A stretch of DNA of 5,008 nt from Moraxellaceae bacterium (GTDB lineage Bacteria; Pseudomonadota; Gammaproteobacteria; Pseudomonadales; Ketobacteraceae). The notes below the pieces were generated by a model. That model did not search any database. It was not told the DNA's origin and worked only from the letters and a program-made list of their open reading frames with translations. Each line of letters starts with the position of its first letter. Within the stretch, counting starts at the first letter, position 1. The position numbers and the translations under genes are program-made. Shown piece after piece: positions 1-5,008 of the stretch. The stretch lies in contig NVVG01000014.1 of the NCBI GenBank assembly GCA_002402125.1, positions 3,566 through 8,573 of the forward strand, in the 5' to 3' direction.

Positions 1-95
1 GATGTAATCAGCGGCGGTAACGCATGAAATGCACGGTAAAGATAAGACGATCCGTCCACAAGCACGAGAGGCTTGATTGTCGAAGGGTTTGACAT
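1..95 (-). CDS. polA: DNA polymerase I, N-terminal fragment (cut by the left window edge)
   Basis: Reading the minus strand from the ATG at 95-93 gives 31 complete codons that run off the left edge. The peptide begins [20 protein letters not shown] and continues [11 protein letters not shown]. This matches the start of bacterial DNA polymerase I: a short variable lead, then [20 protein letters not shown], the first strand and helix of the 5'-3' exonuclease (FEN-like) domain. The Asp of VDGS is a metal-binding acid in that family. Pol I removes RNA primers, fills gaps after Okazaki processing and acts in excision repair. The start is supported by the correct spacing to the conserved block. A weak GGA Shine-Dalgarno lies at 106-104, eight bases upstream. 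The gene lies 128 bp downstream of panP on the same strand. The polymerase domain itself is outside the window. Confidence 0.9.
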   Translation of the reverse strand, partial: MSNPSTIKPLVLVDGSSYLYRAFHALPPLIT

Positions 96-143
96 GGTAG
101 CAATCCAAATAGTTCAAGATTCAATGAGGTGCCCATGCTACCA
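95..143 (-). repeat. 8-bp inverted repeat touching the polA start codon
   Basis: TGGTAGCA (95-102) and TGCTACCA (136-143) are perfect 8-bp inverted arms separated by 33 bases. On the polA transcript they could form a hairpin whose 3' arm ends on the A of the AUG, with the weak GGA ribosome site just inside the loop. The outer arm overlaps the palindrome CCACGTGG (141-148). Whether it is an mRNA structure, an operator or chance is not known. Confidence 0.4.
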
Positions 144-223
144 CGTGGAGACAACAATAGGGGAGGGCCGCCCTTCAAACTTACACAAATAAAGAACGTA
201 TTAACTTGTTATCTAGAGGGATA

Positions 224-1873
224 TTAGTCGGCTATAGCATCAGACAAACGGATTAACTCGACCATAAATTCTGCACAGTTTTCACTAGCGGCAAGTTCTA
301 ATTGTTCCATCAATACGGCACGCAAGACATCCATACTGGTAAGTGGGTTCGCTAATACCACACGAAACACTACCGCAGGATAATTATCATATTTTATCGG
401 GGTTAACGTGGTACGAGAAACAAAGGACTTGCCGTGGGCACGCTGAGTTTTCTGAATACGTTTAGTGAGCTTATTTAATACATCTAAAATGGCATTACGC
501 TCAGCTTCTGGCGCTTTTGCTAACGCCCTCTGAACATCTTTAGGGACAAAACGATAGGTTAATATATTGAGTTCAGGTTCGGATATGAGTTCGAAGTCAT
601 CTTCTCGGTTAATCATATCGGCAAAAGAACGAGCCTTATTAATACCTTCCTCAATGAGAATTTCATAACCACTACGACCAATGATTTTTAACCCTGATTG
701 CACCAACATTGCCATACCTGGACGTGAGCCTTCCAGCGTATAACTGCCCAAATCTTTTGATCCCTTACGAATAATATATTCCGCATGGTGCTCAATACTG
801 GAAACCATTGTGGGTTCTTTAAACAACAACAAACCGGCCCCCATCGGCACATACATTTGTTTATGGGCATCGATGGTCACCGAGTCTGCCCGCTCGATAC
901 CTTTTAGGATGGATTTATACTTATTCGAAAATAATGTCGGCCCACCCCAAGCAGCATCCACGTGATAGTGACAGCCTATTTCTTCCGCAATGTCGGCTAA
1001 TTCATCCAAGGGGTCAACCGATCCCGTTTCAGAAGTCCCAGCAACACCTATAATGGCCATTACCTTGATATTCTTCGCTGCTAACGCTTCGGCCTTAGCG
1101 CGCAAATCCTGTATATCAACTTTGTTTTTCTCATCGGTCTTCACTGCAACGAGATTGTCTCGGCCAAAACCCAATACATCCGCCGCTTTACCCAAAGAAT
1201 AATGACCGCGTTCGGACACCAGTACCGCCACATCGTCGTAGCCATAATGTTTTAGTGCGCCATGCATGCCCGCGTAATTCACCCCTTTAAACTCGCCATC
1301 TGGCCCCAATAATTTATTGCGAGCTACCCATAATGCGGATAAGTTTGCGATCGTTCCGCCAGAACATAACGAGCCCAGGGAATGTCCAGCTTCATGCATC
1401 CACTGTTTATAGAACGGTGTATCGTTCTCATAGATCAATCGATGCATCATGCCTAAAACTTGACGCTCTAATGGCGTAAAGGCCTTAGAAGTTTCAATCT
1501 TTACCAAGTTTTGGTTTAACGCCATCATGATTTTTGACAGCGGCAACATAAAGTAGGGTAACGCCGAGGTCATGTGACCTACAAAACTGGGCGATGAGGT
1601 ATGAACCGATTGCGCAACCACCTTATCTAATAAAAAGTTAGCTTGCTGCGATACAAAAATTGGTTTCTCTGGAATATCGGAATCGGCAAAATCTTTTTCT
1701 AATTCAGACAACTCTTTTTCTGAGGCAACCACATGCTCTTGGAGAAAGCCCACCAGATTTTCCGAAATCTGCTGCTCAATTCGTCCAAGTTTAGTATGAG
1801 GGGCTTCAGGTACCGTAAATATTCGGTACATTGCCTCCATACTCGCATCTGCATATCGCACATCTTGTGTCAT
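224..1873 (-). CDS. panP: PLP-dependent aspartate 1-decarboxylase, PanP type (glutamate decarboxylase-like fold)
   Basis: This is a group II PLP decarboxylase of 549 residues, close to the roughly 550 usual for PanP. Members of the family make beta-alanine from aspartate for pantothenate and CoA synthesis, in place of the pyruvoyl enzyme PanD; many are annotated as glutamate decarboxylase. It is cytosolic. Counting from the chosen start, visible motifs are: the N-terminal family block MYRIFTVPEAP (16-26); the conserved HTSSPSFVGHMTSALPYFM region (about 91-109); SGGTIANLSAL, phosphate-binding (171-181); the PLP-stacking His in GHYSLGKAA (His224); GTSETGS (279-285); HVDAAWGG with the pyridine-nitrogen Asp306; and TIDAHKQ with the Schiff-base Lys338. 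Two upstream in-frame starts exist, GTG at 1936 and ATG at 1927. I prefer ATG at 1873: it has TAGG seven bases upstream and the family N-terminus begins just after it, whereas GAAGG lies only 2 bases from the ATG at 1927. Substrate identity is inferred from the family. Confidence 0.88.
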   Translation of the reverse strand: MTQDVRYADASMEAMYRIFTVPEAPHTKLGRIEQQISENLVGFLQEHVVASEKELSELEKDFADSDIPEKPIFVSQQANFLLDKVVAQSVHTSSPSFVGHMTSALPYFMLPLSKIMMALNQNLVKIETSKAFTPLERQVLGMMHRLIYENDTPFYKQWMHEAGHSLGSLCSGGTIANLSALWVARNKLLGPDGEFKGVNYAGMHGALKHYGYDDVAVLVSERGHYSLGKAADVLGFGRDNLVAVKTDEKNKVDIQDLRAKAEALAAKNIKVMAIIGVAGTSETGSVDPLDELADIAEEIGCHYHVDAAWGGPTLFSNKYKSILKGIERADSVTIDAHKQMYVPMGAGLLLFKEPTMVSSIEHHAEYIIRKGSKDLGSYTLEGSRPGMAMLVQSGLKIIGRSGYEILIEEGINKARSFADMINREDDFELISEPELNILTYRFVPKDVQRALAKAPEAERNAILDVLNKLTKRIQKTQRAHGKSFVSRTTLTPIKYDNYPAVVFRVVLANPLTSMDVLRAVLMEQLELAASENCAEFMVELIRLSDAIAD

Positions 1874-2384
1874 GGTGCTGCCTAGTGTTTTAGAACAATT
1901 ATGAATACTCACGCAAGGCTTCGACATTGCCTTCACGCTCTACAAAAGTTCCAACATCCCTATGGATAACGCCTATATTACGGCATTGCCTACCTGCTGA
2001 GGCGCCTAATTTAACCACAAAGTCAGTTTTCAGTGAAATTTTTCTCTTTTGGCAATCCCAATAAAACAAATTATCCTTTTTAATCAATTACTTAGAAAAT
2101 ATGCAAATCGCCGGTAAACACGATGAACGCAGCAATCTTGGTCAAAATCTGTCTCTCTTTACACATTAGCAGCCTCAGAATGCTTCGCACTGTGACCTCA
2201 GCAAAAACACATTCAGCCATTAGTTATTGCTAATTAGTCTGTCTTAGCCCAAATATGTCACAGACCAATGATTCATATCATTTGTTGCCCTCCTAAAATC
2301 GCAGTAAACTATATACAAAGGTTATGTCCACAGAAACCCAGCGTTTGTGACATATGCCATTAATAGTAGTTTCAGGAGTGATTG
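1874..2384. other. Divergent intergenic region between panP and the DUF2782 gene
   Basis: No convincing gene lies here. It must hold promoters for both flanking genes. On the minus strand, GATAAT (2075-2070) is the best -10 candidate for panP (5 of 6 consensus bases), but its -35 is poor; it would give a leader of about 195 nt. On the plus strand, TTGCCC (2285-2290) with TATATA (2310-2315) is a weak pair with a long 19-base spacer. The region also holds the palindrome GGCATTGCC (1982-1990), the pair GTCTGT/ACAGAC (2237-2242, 2260-2265) and a 10-bp dyad described separately. A 62-codon minus-strand frame (2087-1899) has only a TTG start and no ribosome site, so I do not call it. Confidence 0.5.
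2253..2355. repeat. 10-bp spaced inverted repeat ATATGTCACA / TGTGACATAT
   Basis: ATATGTCACA (2253-2262) and TGTGACATAT (2346-2355) are perfect inverted copies with 83 bases between them. A related TTATGTCCACAGA lies at 2323-2334, and an isolated TGTGAC at 2191-2196. The second arm ends 19 bases before the AGGAG of the DUF2782 gene, so it would fall in or near that gene's leader. The TGTGA/TCACA halves recall CRP half-sites, but none has a partner at the 6-base spacing needed for a CRP site. Confidence 0.35.
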
Positions 2385-2672
2385 ATGCGCACATTCTTTA
2401 TTGTCTTACTGCTTTTACCGCTTTCTGTATTAGCTAGGGTCGAGCCTTATGATGAACGCTCGGACATACAACCCAAAGAACAAATCACTATTGTTAACGA
2501 TGGTGACAAACAGATGGAAATACATCAGGTTAACGGCCGAGTGTATGGCATCAAAGTCATCCCAAAATATGGCAAGCCCTATTTTCTAGTAGACCCCTAT
2601 GGTGATGGTAAATTCATCCGTAATGACGCCGACAGGATTCTGGTTCCAGAATGGACGCTATTAGAGTGGTAA
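2385..2672 (+). CDS. Small exported protein of the DUF2782 family
   Basis: A 95-residue protein of unknown function. Residues 1-17 look like a Sec signal peptide: Arg2, a hydrophobic core FFIVLLLLPLSV, and cleavage expected after VLA (17). This leaves a mature periplasmic protein of about 78 residues. The C-terminal half carries what I recognise as the DUF2782 pattern: NGRVYGIKVIPKYGKPYFLV (50-69), then DPYGDG and VPEWTLLEW at the end. No cysteine is present and no catalytic set is evident. The start is ATG at 2385, with AGGAG (2374-2378) six bases upstream; a TTG directly before it (2382) sits too close to that site. Members in pseudomonads lie next to polA, which fits polA being only 2.3 kb away here. 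A strong terminator follows 40 bases after the stop, so it is probably transcribed alone. Confidence 0.85.
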   Translation: MRTFFIVLLLLPLSVLARVEPYDERSDIQPKEQITIVNDGDKQMEIHQVNGRVYGIKVIPKYGKPYFLVDPYGDGKFIRNDADRILVPEWTLLEW

Positions 2673-2711
2673 CCAGCCACCTTTTCGAAGAAAATCTATA
2701 GGCTAACAAGT

Positions 2712-2733
2712 GCCCCTCCATTGAGGGGCTTTT
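2712..2733 (+). terminator. Intrinsic terminator of the DUF2782 gene
   Basis: GCCCCTC (2712-2718) pairs perfectly with GAGGGGC (2723-2729) around a CATT loop. TTTT (2730-2733) follows, then AATTT. It is a compact GC-rich stem with a U tract, 40 bases after the stop at 2672. It separates the DUF2782 transcript from the DUF2797 gene. Confidence 0.85.
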
Positions 2734-2781
2734 AATTTACCGAGATTCGCCAACAACACCCTATTCGCTAAACCCTAATAC

Positions 2782-2805
2782 CATAAAGGCATAAAGACAT
2801 AAAAT
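2782..2805 (+). repeat. Three tandem octamers spanning the DUF2797 ribosome site and start codon
   Basis: CATAAAGG (2782-2789), CATAAAGA (2790-2797) and CATAAAAT (2798-2805) are head-to-tail near-copies. The first two contain purine-rich AAAGG and AAAGA, and the third supplies the first two bases of the ATG at 2804. AAAGG lies 14 bases from the ATG, too far for good use. AAAGA lies 6 bases away, so it is the likelier ribosome site. Confidence 0.6.
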
Positions 2806-3676
2806 GACAATAAGCAACAACTCCATCACCGGCACCCTCAGTAAAATGCGCAATCTACTTGCCGGTGATAACACATTCACTGACCTCGCGACCGTAGATT
2901 ATCAAATACCGATTGGAGAGCAACTTGTCCCACTCAACACATTAATAGGCAGCACCATTCGATTACATTTTACCGGCCAAATTTTTTGCTCCAACTGCGG
3001 CCGCAAAACAAAAAAAAGCTTTAGCCAAGGTCACTGCTACCCATGTTTTAAGAAACTCGCTAGCTGTGACATGTGTATTATGAAACCCGAAACCTGTCAT
3101 TTTGATCAAGGCACCTGCAGAGAACCCGAGTGGGCAGAACAGTTTTGCTTTCAGCCGCATTATGTTTACCTAGCAAACTCATCCGGCGTTAAAGTAGGTA
3201 TCACCCGTGGCACCCAGATTCCTACGCGCTGGATGGACCAGGGTGCAATACAGGCACTCCCCATTATGAAAGTAAGTACTCGGCTACTCTCTGGTCTAGT
3301 AGAAGTCATCATTGCCGAGCATGTTTCCGATAAAACCAATTGGCGCAAGATGCTCAAAAACGAGGTAGAAACACTCGACCTGTGTGCCATTCGGGATGAA
3401 TTATTACGTACTTGCGACCCACAGCTGCAGGCCTTAAAAGCAGAATATGATAAAAAACTCGATACTGACTCTATGCAATGGTTAAAAGAGCAACCTATCG
3501 ATATCCATTATCCAGTGAAGGTTTATCCCACAAAAGTGTCATCGTTTAACTTCGATAAGAACCCAACGGTGGAGGGGGTGTTGATGGGCATCAAAGGCCA
3601 ATACCTCCTGTTCGATACTGGCGTAATTAACATTCGCAAATTTTCAGCCTATGAAGTAGAGCTTAATTGGGAATAA
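2804..3676 (+). CDS. DUF2797 family protein: cysteine clusters plus a GIY-YIG-like segment
   Basis: A 290-residue soluble protein that I recognise as DUF2797, of unknown function. There is no signal peptide. After an N-terminal region comes a zinc-ribbon-like set C62-x2-C65-x12-C78-x2-C81. A second cluster follows: C88-x2-C91-x6-C98-x6-C105-x9-C115. Directly after is HYVYLANSSGVKVGITRGTQ (119-138), then TRWMDQGA (141-148) and LVEVIIAEH with Glu167 (165-173). The spacing of Tyr120/Tyr122, KVGIT, Arg142 and Glu167 resembles GIY-YIG nucleases of the T5orf172 type, in which KIG replaces YIG. That link is my inference. The C-terminal third (about 230-290) is rich in short strands. The ATG at 2804 fits the family start, with GTLSKMRNLL following. 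It lies 131 bases after the DUF2782 gene with a terminator between, so it needs its own promoter; I saw no strong one. Confidence 0.85.
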   Translation: MTISNNSITGTLSKMRNLLAGDNTFTDLATVDYQIPIGEQLVPLNTLIGSTIRLHFTGQIFCSNCGRKTKKSFSQGHCYPCFKKLASCDMCIMKPETCHFDQGTCREPEWAEQFCFQPHYVYLANSSGVKVGITRGTQIPTRWMDQGAIQALPIMKVSTRLLSGLVEVIIAEHVSDKTNWRKMLKNEVETLDLCAIRDELLRTCDPQLQALKAEYDKKLDTDSMQWLKEQPIDIHYPVKVYPTKVSSFNFDKNPTVEGVLMGIKGQYLLFDTGVINIRKFSAYEVELNWE

Positions 3677-3696
3677 CAATTTGGGCGAAAATTGTT
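3675..3696 (+). terminator. AT-rich hairpin at the DUF2797 stop codon, possible weak terminator
   Basis: AACAATTT (3675-3682) and AAATTGTT (3689-3696) form a perfect 8-bp stem around GGGCGA. It overlaps the TAA stop (3674-3676). Only three T's run from 3695 to 3697 and the stem has one G-C pair per arm, so it is a poor intrinsic terminator. Readthrough into hsp20 is possible. Confidence 0.3.
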
Positions 3697-3708
3697 TGCA
3701 TTAGCGCC

Positions 3709-3739
3709 GTACAAACAAATAGTTATAAAGGTACAAACA
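3709..3739 (+). repeat. Phased direct repeat GTACAAACA upstream of hsp20
   Basis: GTACAAACA occurs at 3709-3717 and again at 3731-3739, 22 bp apart, which is about two helical turns. An inverted partial copy, TTGTTTG (3692-3698), faces CAAACAA (3712-3718). The set lies about 155-200 bp before the hsp20 start in non-coding DNA. It could be a regulator binding array; no matching regulator is known to me. Confidence 0.4.
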
Positions 3740-3783
3740 TTATGGTATATGACCTATGTGCTTAGTAGGCGTACTATAAAAGT

Positions 3784-3796
3784 GTGGCATTGCCAC
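3784..3796. promoter_or_regulatory. Palindrome GTGGCATTGCCAC in the hsp20 upstream region
   Basis: This is a perfect 13-bp odd palindrome (6-bp arms around one T). It sits directly after an AT-rich TACTATAAAA (3772-3781) that could supply a -10 (TATAAA, 3775-3780). No good -35 is present, and I see no sigma-32 consensus (CTTGAA with CCCCAT). If transcription starts near 3786, the palindrome would be an operator over the start site. Its core GGCATTGCC recurs upstream of panP at 1982-1990. Confidence 0.35.
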
Positions 3797-3848
3797 GGAG
3801 AATTTGATTGTACCTGTTAGTTGTAAATAGAGTAGTCAATCGGAAATC

Positions 3849-3889
3849 AGTTCTCTCGTTCCTCTGAAAACTTAACACTAGGGAGAATT
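3849..3889 (+). promoter_or_regulatory. Putative RNA thermometer hairpin covering the hsp20 ribosome site
   Basis: In the transcript, UUCUCUC (3851-3857) pairs with GGGAGAA (3881-3887), seven pairs including one wobble. G3850-U3888 and A3849-U3889 extend it. An inner GUU (3858-3860) can pair with AAC (3874-3876), leaving a bulge and a 13-base loop. The 3' arm contains nearly all of the Shine-Dalgarno AGGGAGA (3880-3886), six bases before the AUG. Imperfect stems that hide the ribosome site and melt on heating are established for bacterial small heat-shock genes (ROSE, fourU, Synechocystis hsp17). This one is not a textbook ROSE or fourU sequence. Folding and function are inferred by eye. Confidence 0.45.
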
Positions 3890-3892
3890 ATC

Positions 3893-4315
3893 ATGAACAT
3901 GATTCCACGTCGTTCGATATTCGATCTTGATGATTTTTTTGATCCTTACATTAGCTCTGACATTAGCTCTTCCACGGGCACATGGTTCACCCCACGTATC
4001 GATCTAGAAGAAAAGCAGGACCGCTACCTAATAACCGCAGAACTACCCGGGGTGAAAAAGGAAGATATACACATCACCTTGGAAGATAGTGTATTGACTC
4101 TAGAAGCCGAAAGTCATCAACAAGAGCAAGAAAAAAAGGAGGGTAGAGTCATTCGCCAAGAGCGTCGGTATGGCAAGTTTCTACGCAGCTTCAAGGTAGG
4201 CAGTGGCGTTCAGGAAAGTGATATCGAAGCCAGTTTTACCGACGGCATCCTGACATTGGTAGCCCCAAAAATGACTGAAGTCGCGAACGAAAAACGCCAA
4301 ATAAATATCAGTTGA
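3893..4315 (+). CDS. Hsp20 / alpha-crystallin family small heat-shock protein
   Basis: A 140-residue cytosolic ATP-independent holdase that binds unfolding proteins for later refolding by DnaK and ClpB; these small chaperones normally form large oligomers. It has a short variable N-terminal arm (1-30) rich in Phe, Asp and Ser. The alpha-crystallin domain (about 31-126) carries FTPRIDLEE, YLITAELPGVKKEDIHITLE, the ERRYGKFLRSFKV strand (90-102) and ASFTDGILTLVAPK (113-126), a variant of the A-x-x-x-NGVL signature with DGIL. A C-terminal I-x-I motif (Ile137-Asn-Ile139) closes the protein. The length is normal for the class. ATG at 3893 has AGGGAGA six bases upstream; the second ATG (3899) is less well placed. 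It lies 216 bp after the DUF2797 stop, enough for its own promoter and leader. The upstream hairpin suggests translational heat control. Confidence 0.93.
   Translation: MNMIPRRSIFDLDDFFDPYISSDISSSTGTWFTPRIDLEEKQDRYLITAELPGVKKEDIHITLEDSVLTLEAESHQQEQEKKEGRVIRQERRYGKFLRSFKVGSGVQESDIEASFTDGILTLVAPKMTEVANEKRQINIS
3948..3971 (+). repeat. In-frame 12-bp tandem duplication in hsp20
   Basis: ACATTAGCTCTG (3948-3959) is followed at once by ACATTAGCTCTT (3960-3971), 11 of 12 bases identical. It encodes the ISSD-ISSS stretch in the variable N-terminal arm. It looks like a recent slippage duplication that adds four residues without breaking the frame. Confidence 0.7.
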
Positions 4316-4356
4316 AGCCCAACATTCCTAACCAGCAACTGCATGGAGCAAATGCT

Positions 4357-4392
4357 AAAAACACCTATCAACCATTAACTTTAGTTGATAGG
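4357..4392 (-). terminator. Intrinsic terminator of the alpha/beta hydrolase gene
   Basis: CCTATCAAC (4364-4372) pairs perfectly with GTTGATAGG (4384-4392) around an 11-base loop. On the minus strand the stem is followed by TGTTTTTAG (4363-4355), giving a U tract, and it lies 46 bases past the hydrolase stop. On the plus strand the stem is followed by G's, so it is a poor terminator for hsp20. The stem abuts a run of eight G's (4391-4398). Confidence 0.7.
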
Positions 4393-4438
4393 GGGGGGAT
4401 GGAGAGTACGGCCGGCTCCCTCGACCTGATTTTTATTC

Positions 4439-5008
4439 TCATTTCAGTCTATTTTTAATGCTCGACACATACTCAGGATACAATGCAATATCATTATGAC
4501 CTGCGTTTTCTATAACCACGGACTCAAATTTGACAGTTCCAAACTGTGCCAATAGATTATCGGTTCTGACCTTGGTAATAACTTGATCATTTTCCGCCAC
4601 CAATATCAAAATTTCTTTTGCCTTAAACAAGTTCACTCTTTCCCAGGAGCGAAATTTCTCCCGCATAAATAGAGATACCGGCAACATCCAGTAGATATCT
4701 TTTGCCACATTTTCGATGCTGTCAAAAGGAGTCACCAGAATCAAATTTTCTATTTCTCGCTGGGCAGCTATATAAGATGCAACACCAGAACCCAAGCTAC
4801 GCCCCATCAACGACAAACTGCTATATTGGTGCTTAAGTTGATCAAATATAAAAAGAGCGTCCTGATAAAGCTTCTGTTCCGAAGGAGACCCGGTACTATT
4901 GCCATAACCTCTATAAGGAACTAAATAAATACTGTATTCCGCGTTAATATTATGGAAAAATTCGATATTTAGCTCGATGCTCTCGGCATTACCACCATAA
5001 TACAACAA
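4439..5008 (-). CDS. Alpha/beta hydrolase (serine hydrolase), N-terminus outside the window
   Basis: The minus-strand frame is open from the right edge to the TGA at 4441-4439, giving the last 189 residues. The first codon in the window is TTG (Leu) inside the conserved strand before YYGGNAES, so the true start lies beyond 5008. Probably 60-100 residues, possibly with a membrane anchor, are missing. Visible features, numbered from the edge, are GGNA, typical of the oxyanion-hole loop (5-8); PYRGYGNSTGSPSE (31-44); the nucleophile elbow GRSLGSG with Ser71; TPFDSI (93-98); the acid Asp141 in AENDQV; and His171 in AGHND. This is the full Ser-Asp-His triad. The pattern fits the COG1073/BEM46-like or S33-type hydrolases. 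The substrate cannot be told. It converges with hsp20 across a 123-bp gap. Confidence 0.85.
   Translation of the reverse strand: MLYYGGNAESIELNIEFFHNINAEYSIYLVPYRGYGNSTGSPSEQKLYQDALFIFDQLKHQYSSLSLMGRSLGSGVASYIAAQREIENLILVTPFDSIENVAKDIYWMLPVSLFMREKFRSWERVNLFKAKEILILVAENDQVITKVRTDNLLAQFGTVKFESVVIENAGHNDIALYPEYVSSIKNRLK

Noticed and set aside
162..176. GC-rich dyad AGGGC-C-GCCCT between panP and polA as a terminator
   Set aside because: The stem is short with a tiny loop, and no T tract follows on either strand.
990..1202. Plus-strand open frame inside panP
   Set aside because: It is antisense to conserved catalytic-domain codons and shows no protein family pattern; a shadow frame.
1874..1936. 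N-terminal extension of panP from GTG 1936 or ATG 1927
   Set aside because: The extra residues fall outside the family N-terminus. The ATG at 1873 has a better-spaced ribosome site and gives the usual length.
1899..2087. 62-codon minus-strand open frame upstream of panP
   Set aside because: It has only a TTG start, no ribosome site and no internal ATG, and the product resembles nothing I know. It overlaps the panP leader, so a leader peptide or gene remnant cannot be fully excluded.
2191..2206. CRP site
   Set aside because: TGTGA lacks a TCACA partner at the 6-base spacing; the same failure applies at 2258 and 2346.
2963..3390. Two minus-strand open frames (2963-3160 and 3166-3390) inside the DUF2797 gene
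   Set aside because: They mirror the cysteine-rich and GIY-YIG-like codons of the plus-strand gene and have no independent support.
4401..4434. Possible plus-strand terminator for hsp20 (GGAG/CTCC then TTTTT)
   Set aside because: There are only four pairs, and 10 bases separate the stem from the T run; not convincing.
5006..5008. TTG at the window edge as the hydrolase start
   Set aside because: It lies within a conserved core strand just before GGNA, so the gene must begin outside the window.

Overview
The window looks like ordinary chromosome from a gammaproteobacterium, probably a marine or environmental one (Alteromonadales/Cellvibrionales-like). The grounds are a PanP-type decarboxylase, a DUF2782 protein close to polA, a DUF2797 protein, and moderate base composition. 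This placement is inferred from gene families, not from a database search. I see no tRNA, rRNA, CRISPR array, transposase or phage gene.

Layout from left to right. The first 95 bases are the 5' end of polA (DNA polymerase I) on the minus strand, running off the left edge. Upstream of it, on the same strand, is a 549-residue PLP-dependent decarboxylase of the PanP family (224-1873). A divergent intergenic region of about 510 bp (1874-2384) then leads into plus-strand genes. These are a small exported DUF2782 protein (2385-2672) followed by a good intrinsic terminator, a cysteine-rich DUF2797 protein (2804-3676), and an Hsp20 small heat-shock protein (3893-4315). A convergent minus-strand alpha/beta hydrolase (4439 to beyond 5008) is cut by the right edge and has its own terminator at 4357-4392.

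The genes do not form one pathway. PanP would supply beta-alanine for pantothenate and CoA. PolA handles DNA repair and gap filling. Hsp20 is a holdase chaperone. The DUF2782, DUF2797 and hydrolase products have no assigned role. In pseudomonads, as I recall, a DUF2782 gene lies right beside polA; here panP lies between them.

The most interesting signals are these: a hairpin that pairs with the hsp20 Shine-Dalgarno sequence (possible RNA thermometer); a GIY-YIG-like motif set next to two cysteine clusters in the DUF2797 protein; tandem octamers across the DUF2797 start codon; and phased repeats and a palindrome upstream of hsp20. I found no convincing new multi-gene system.
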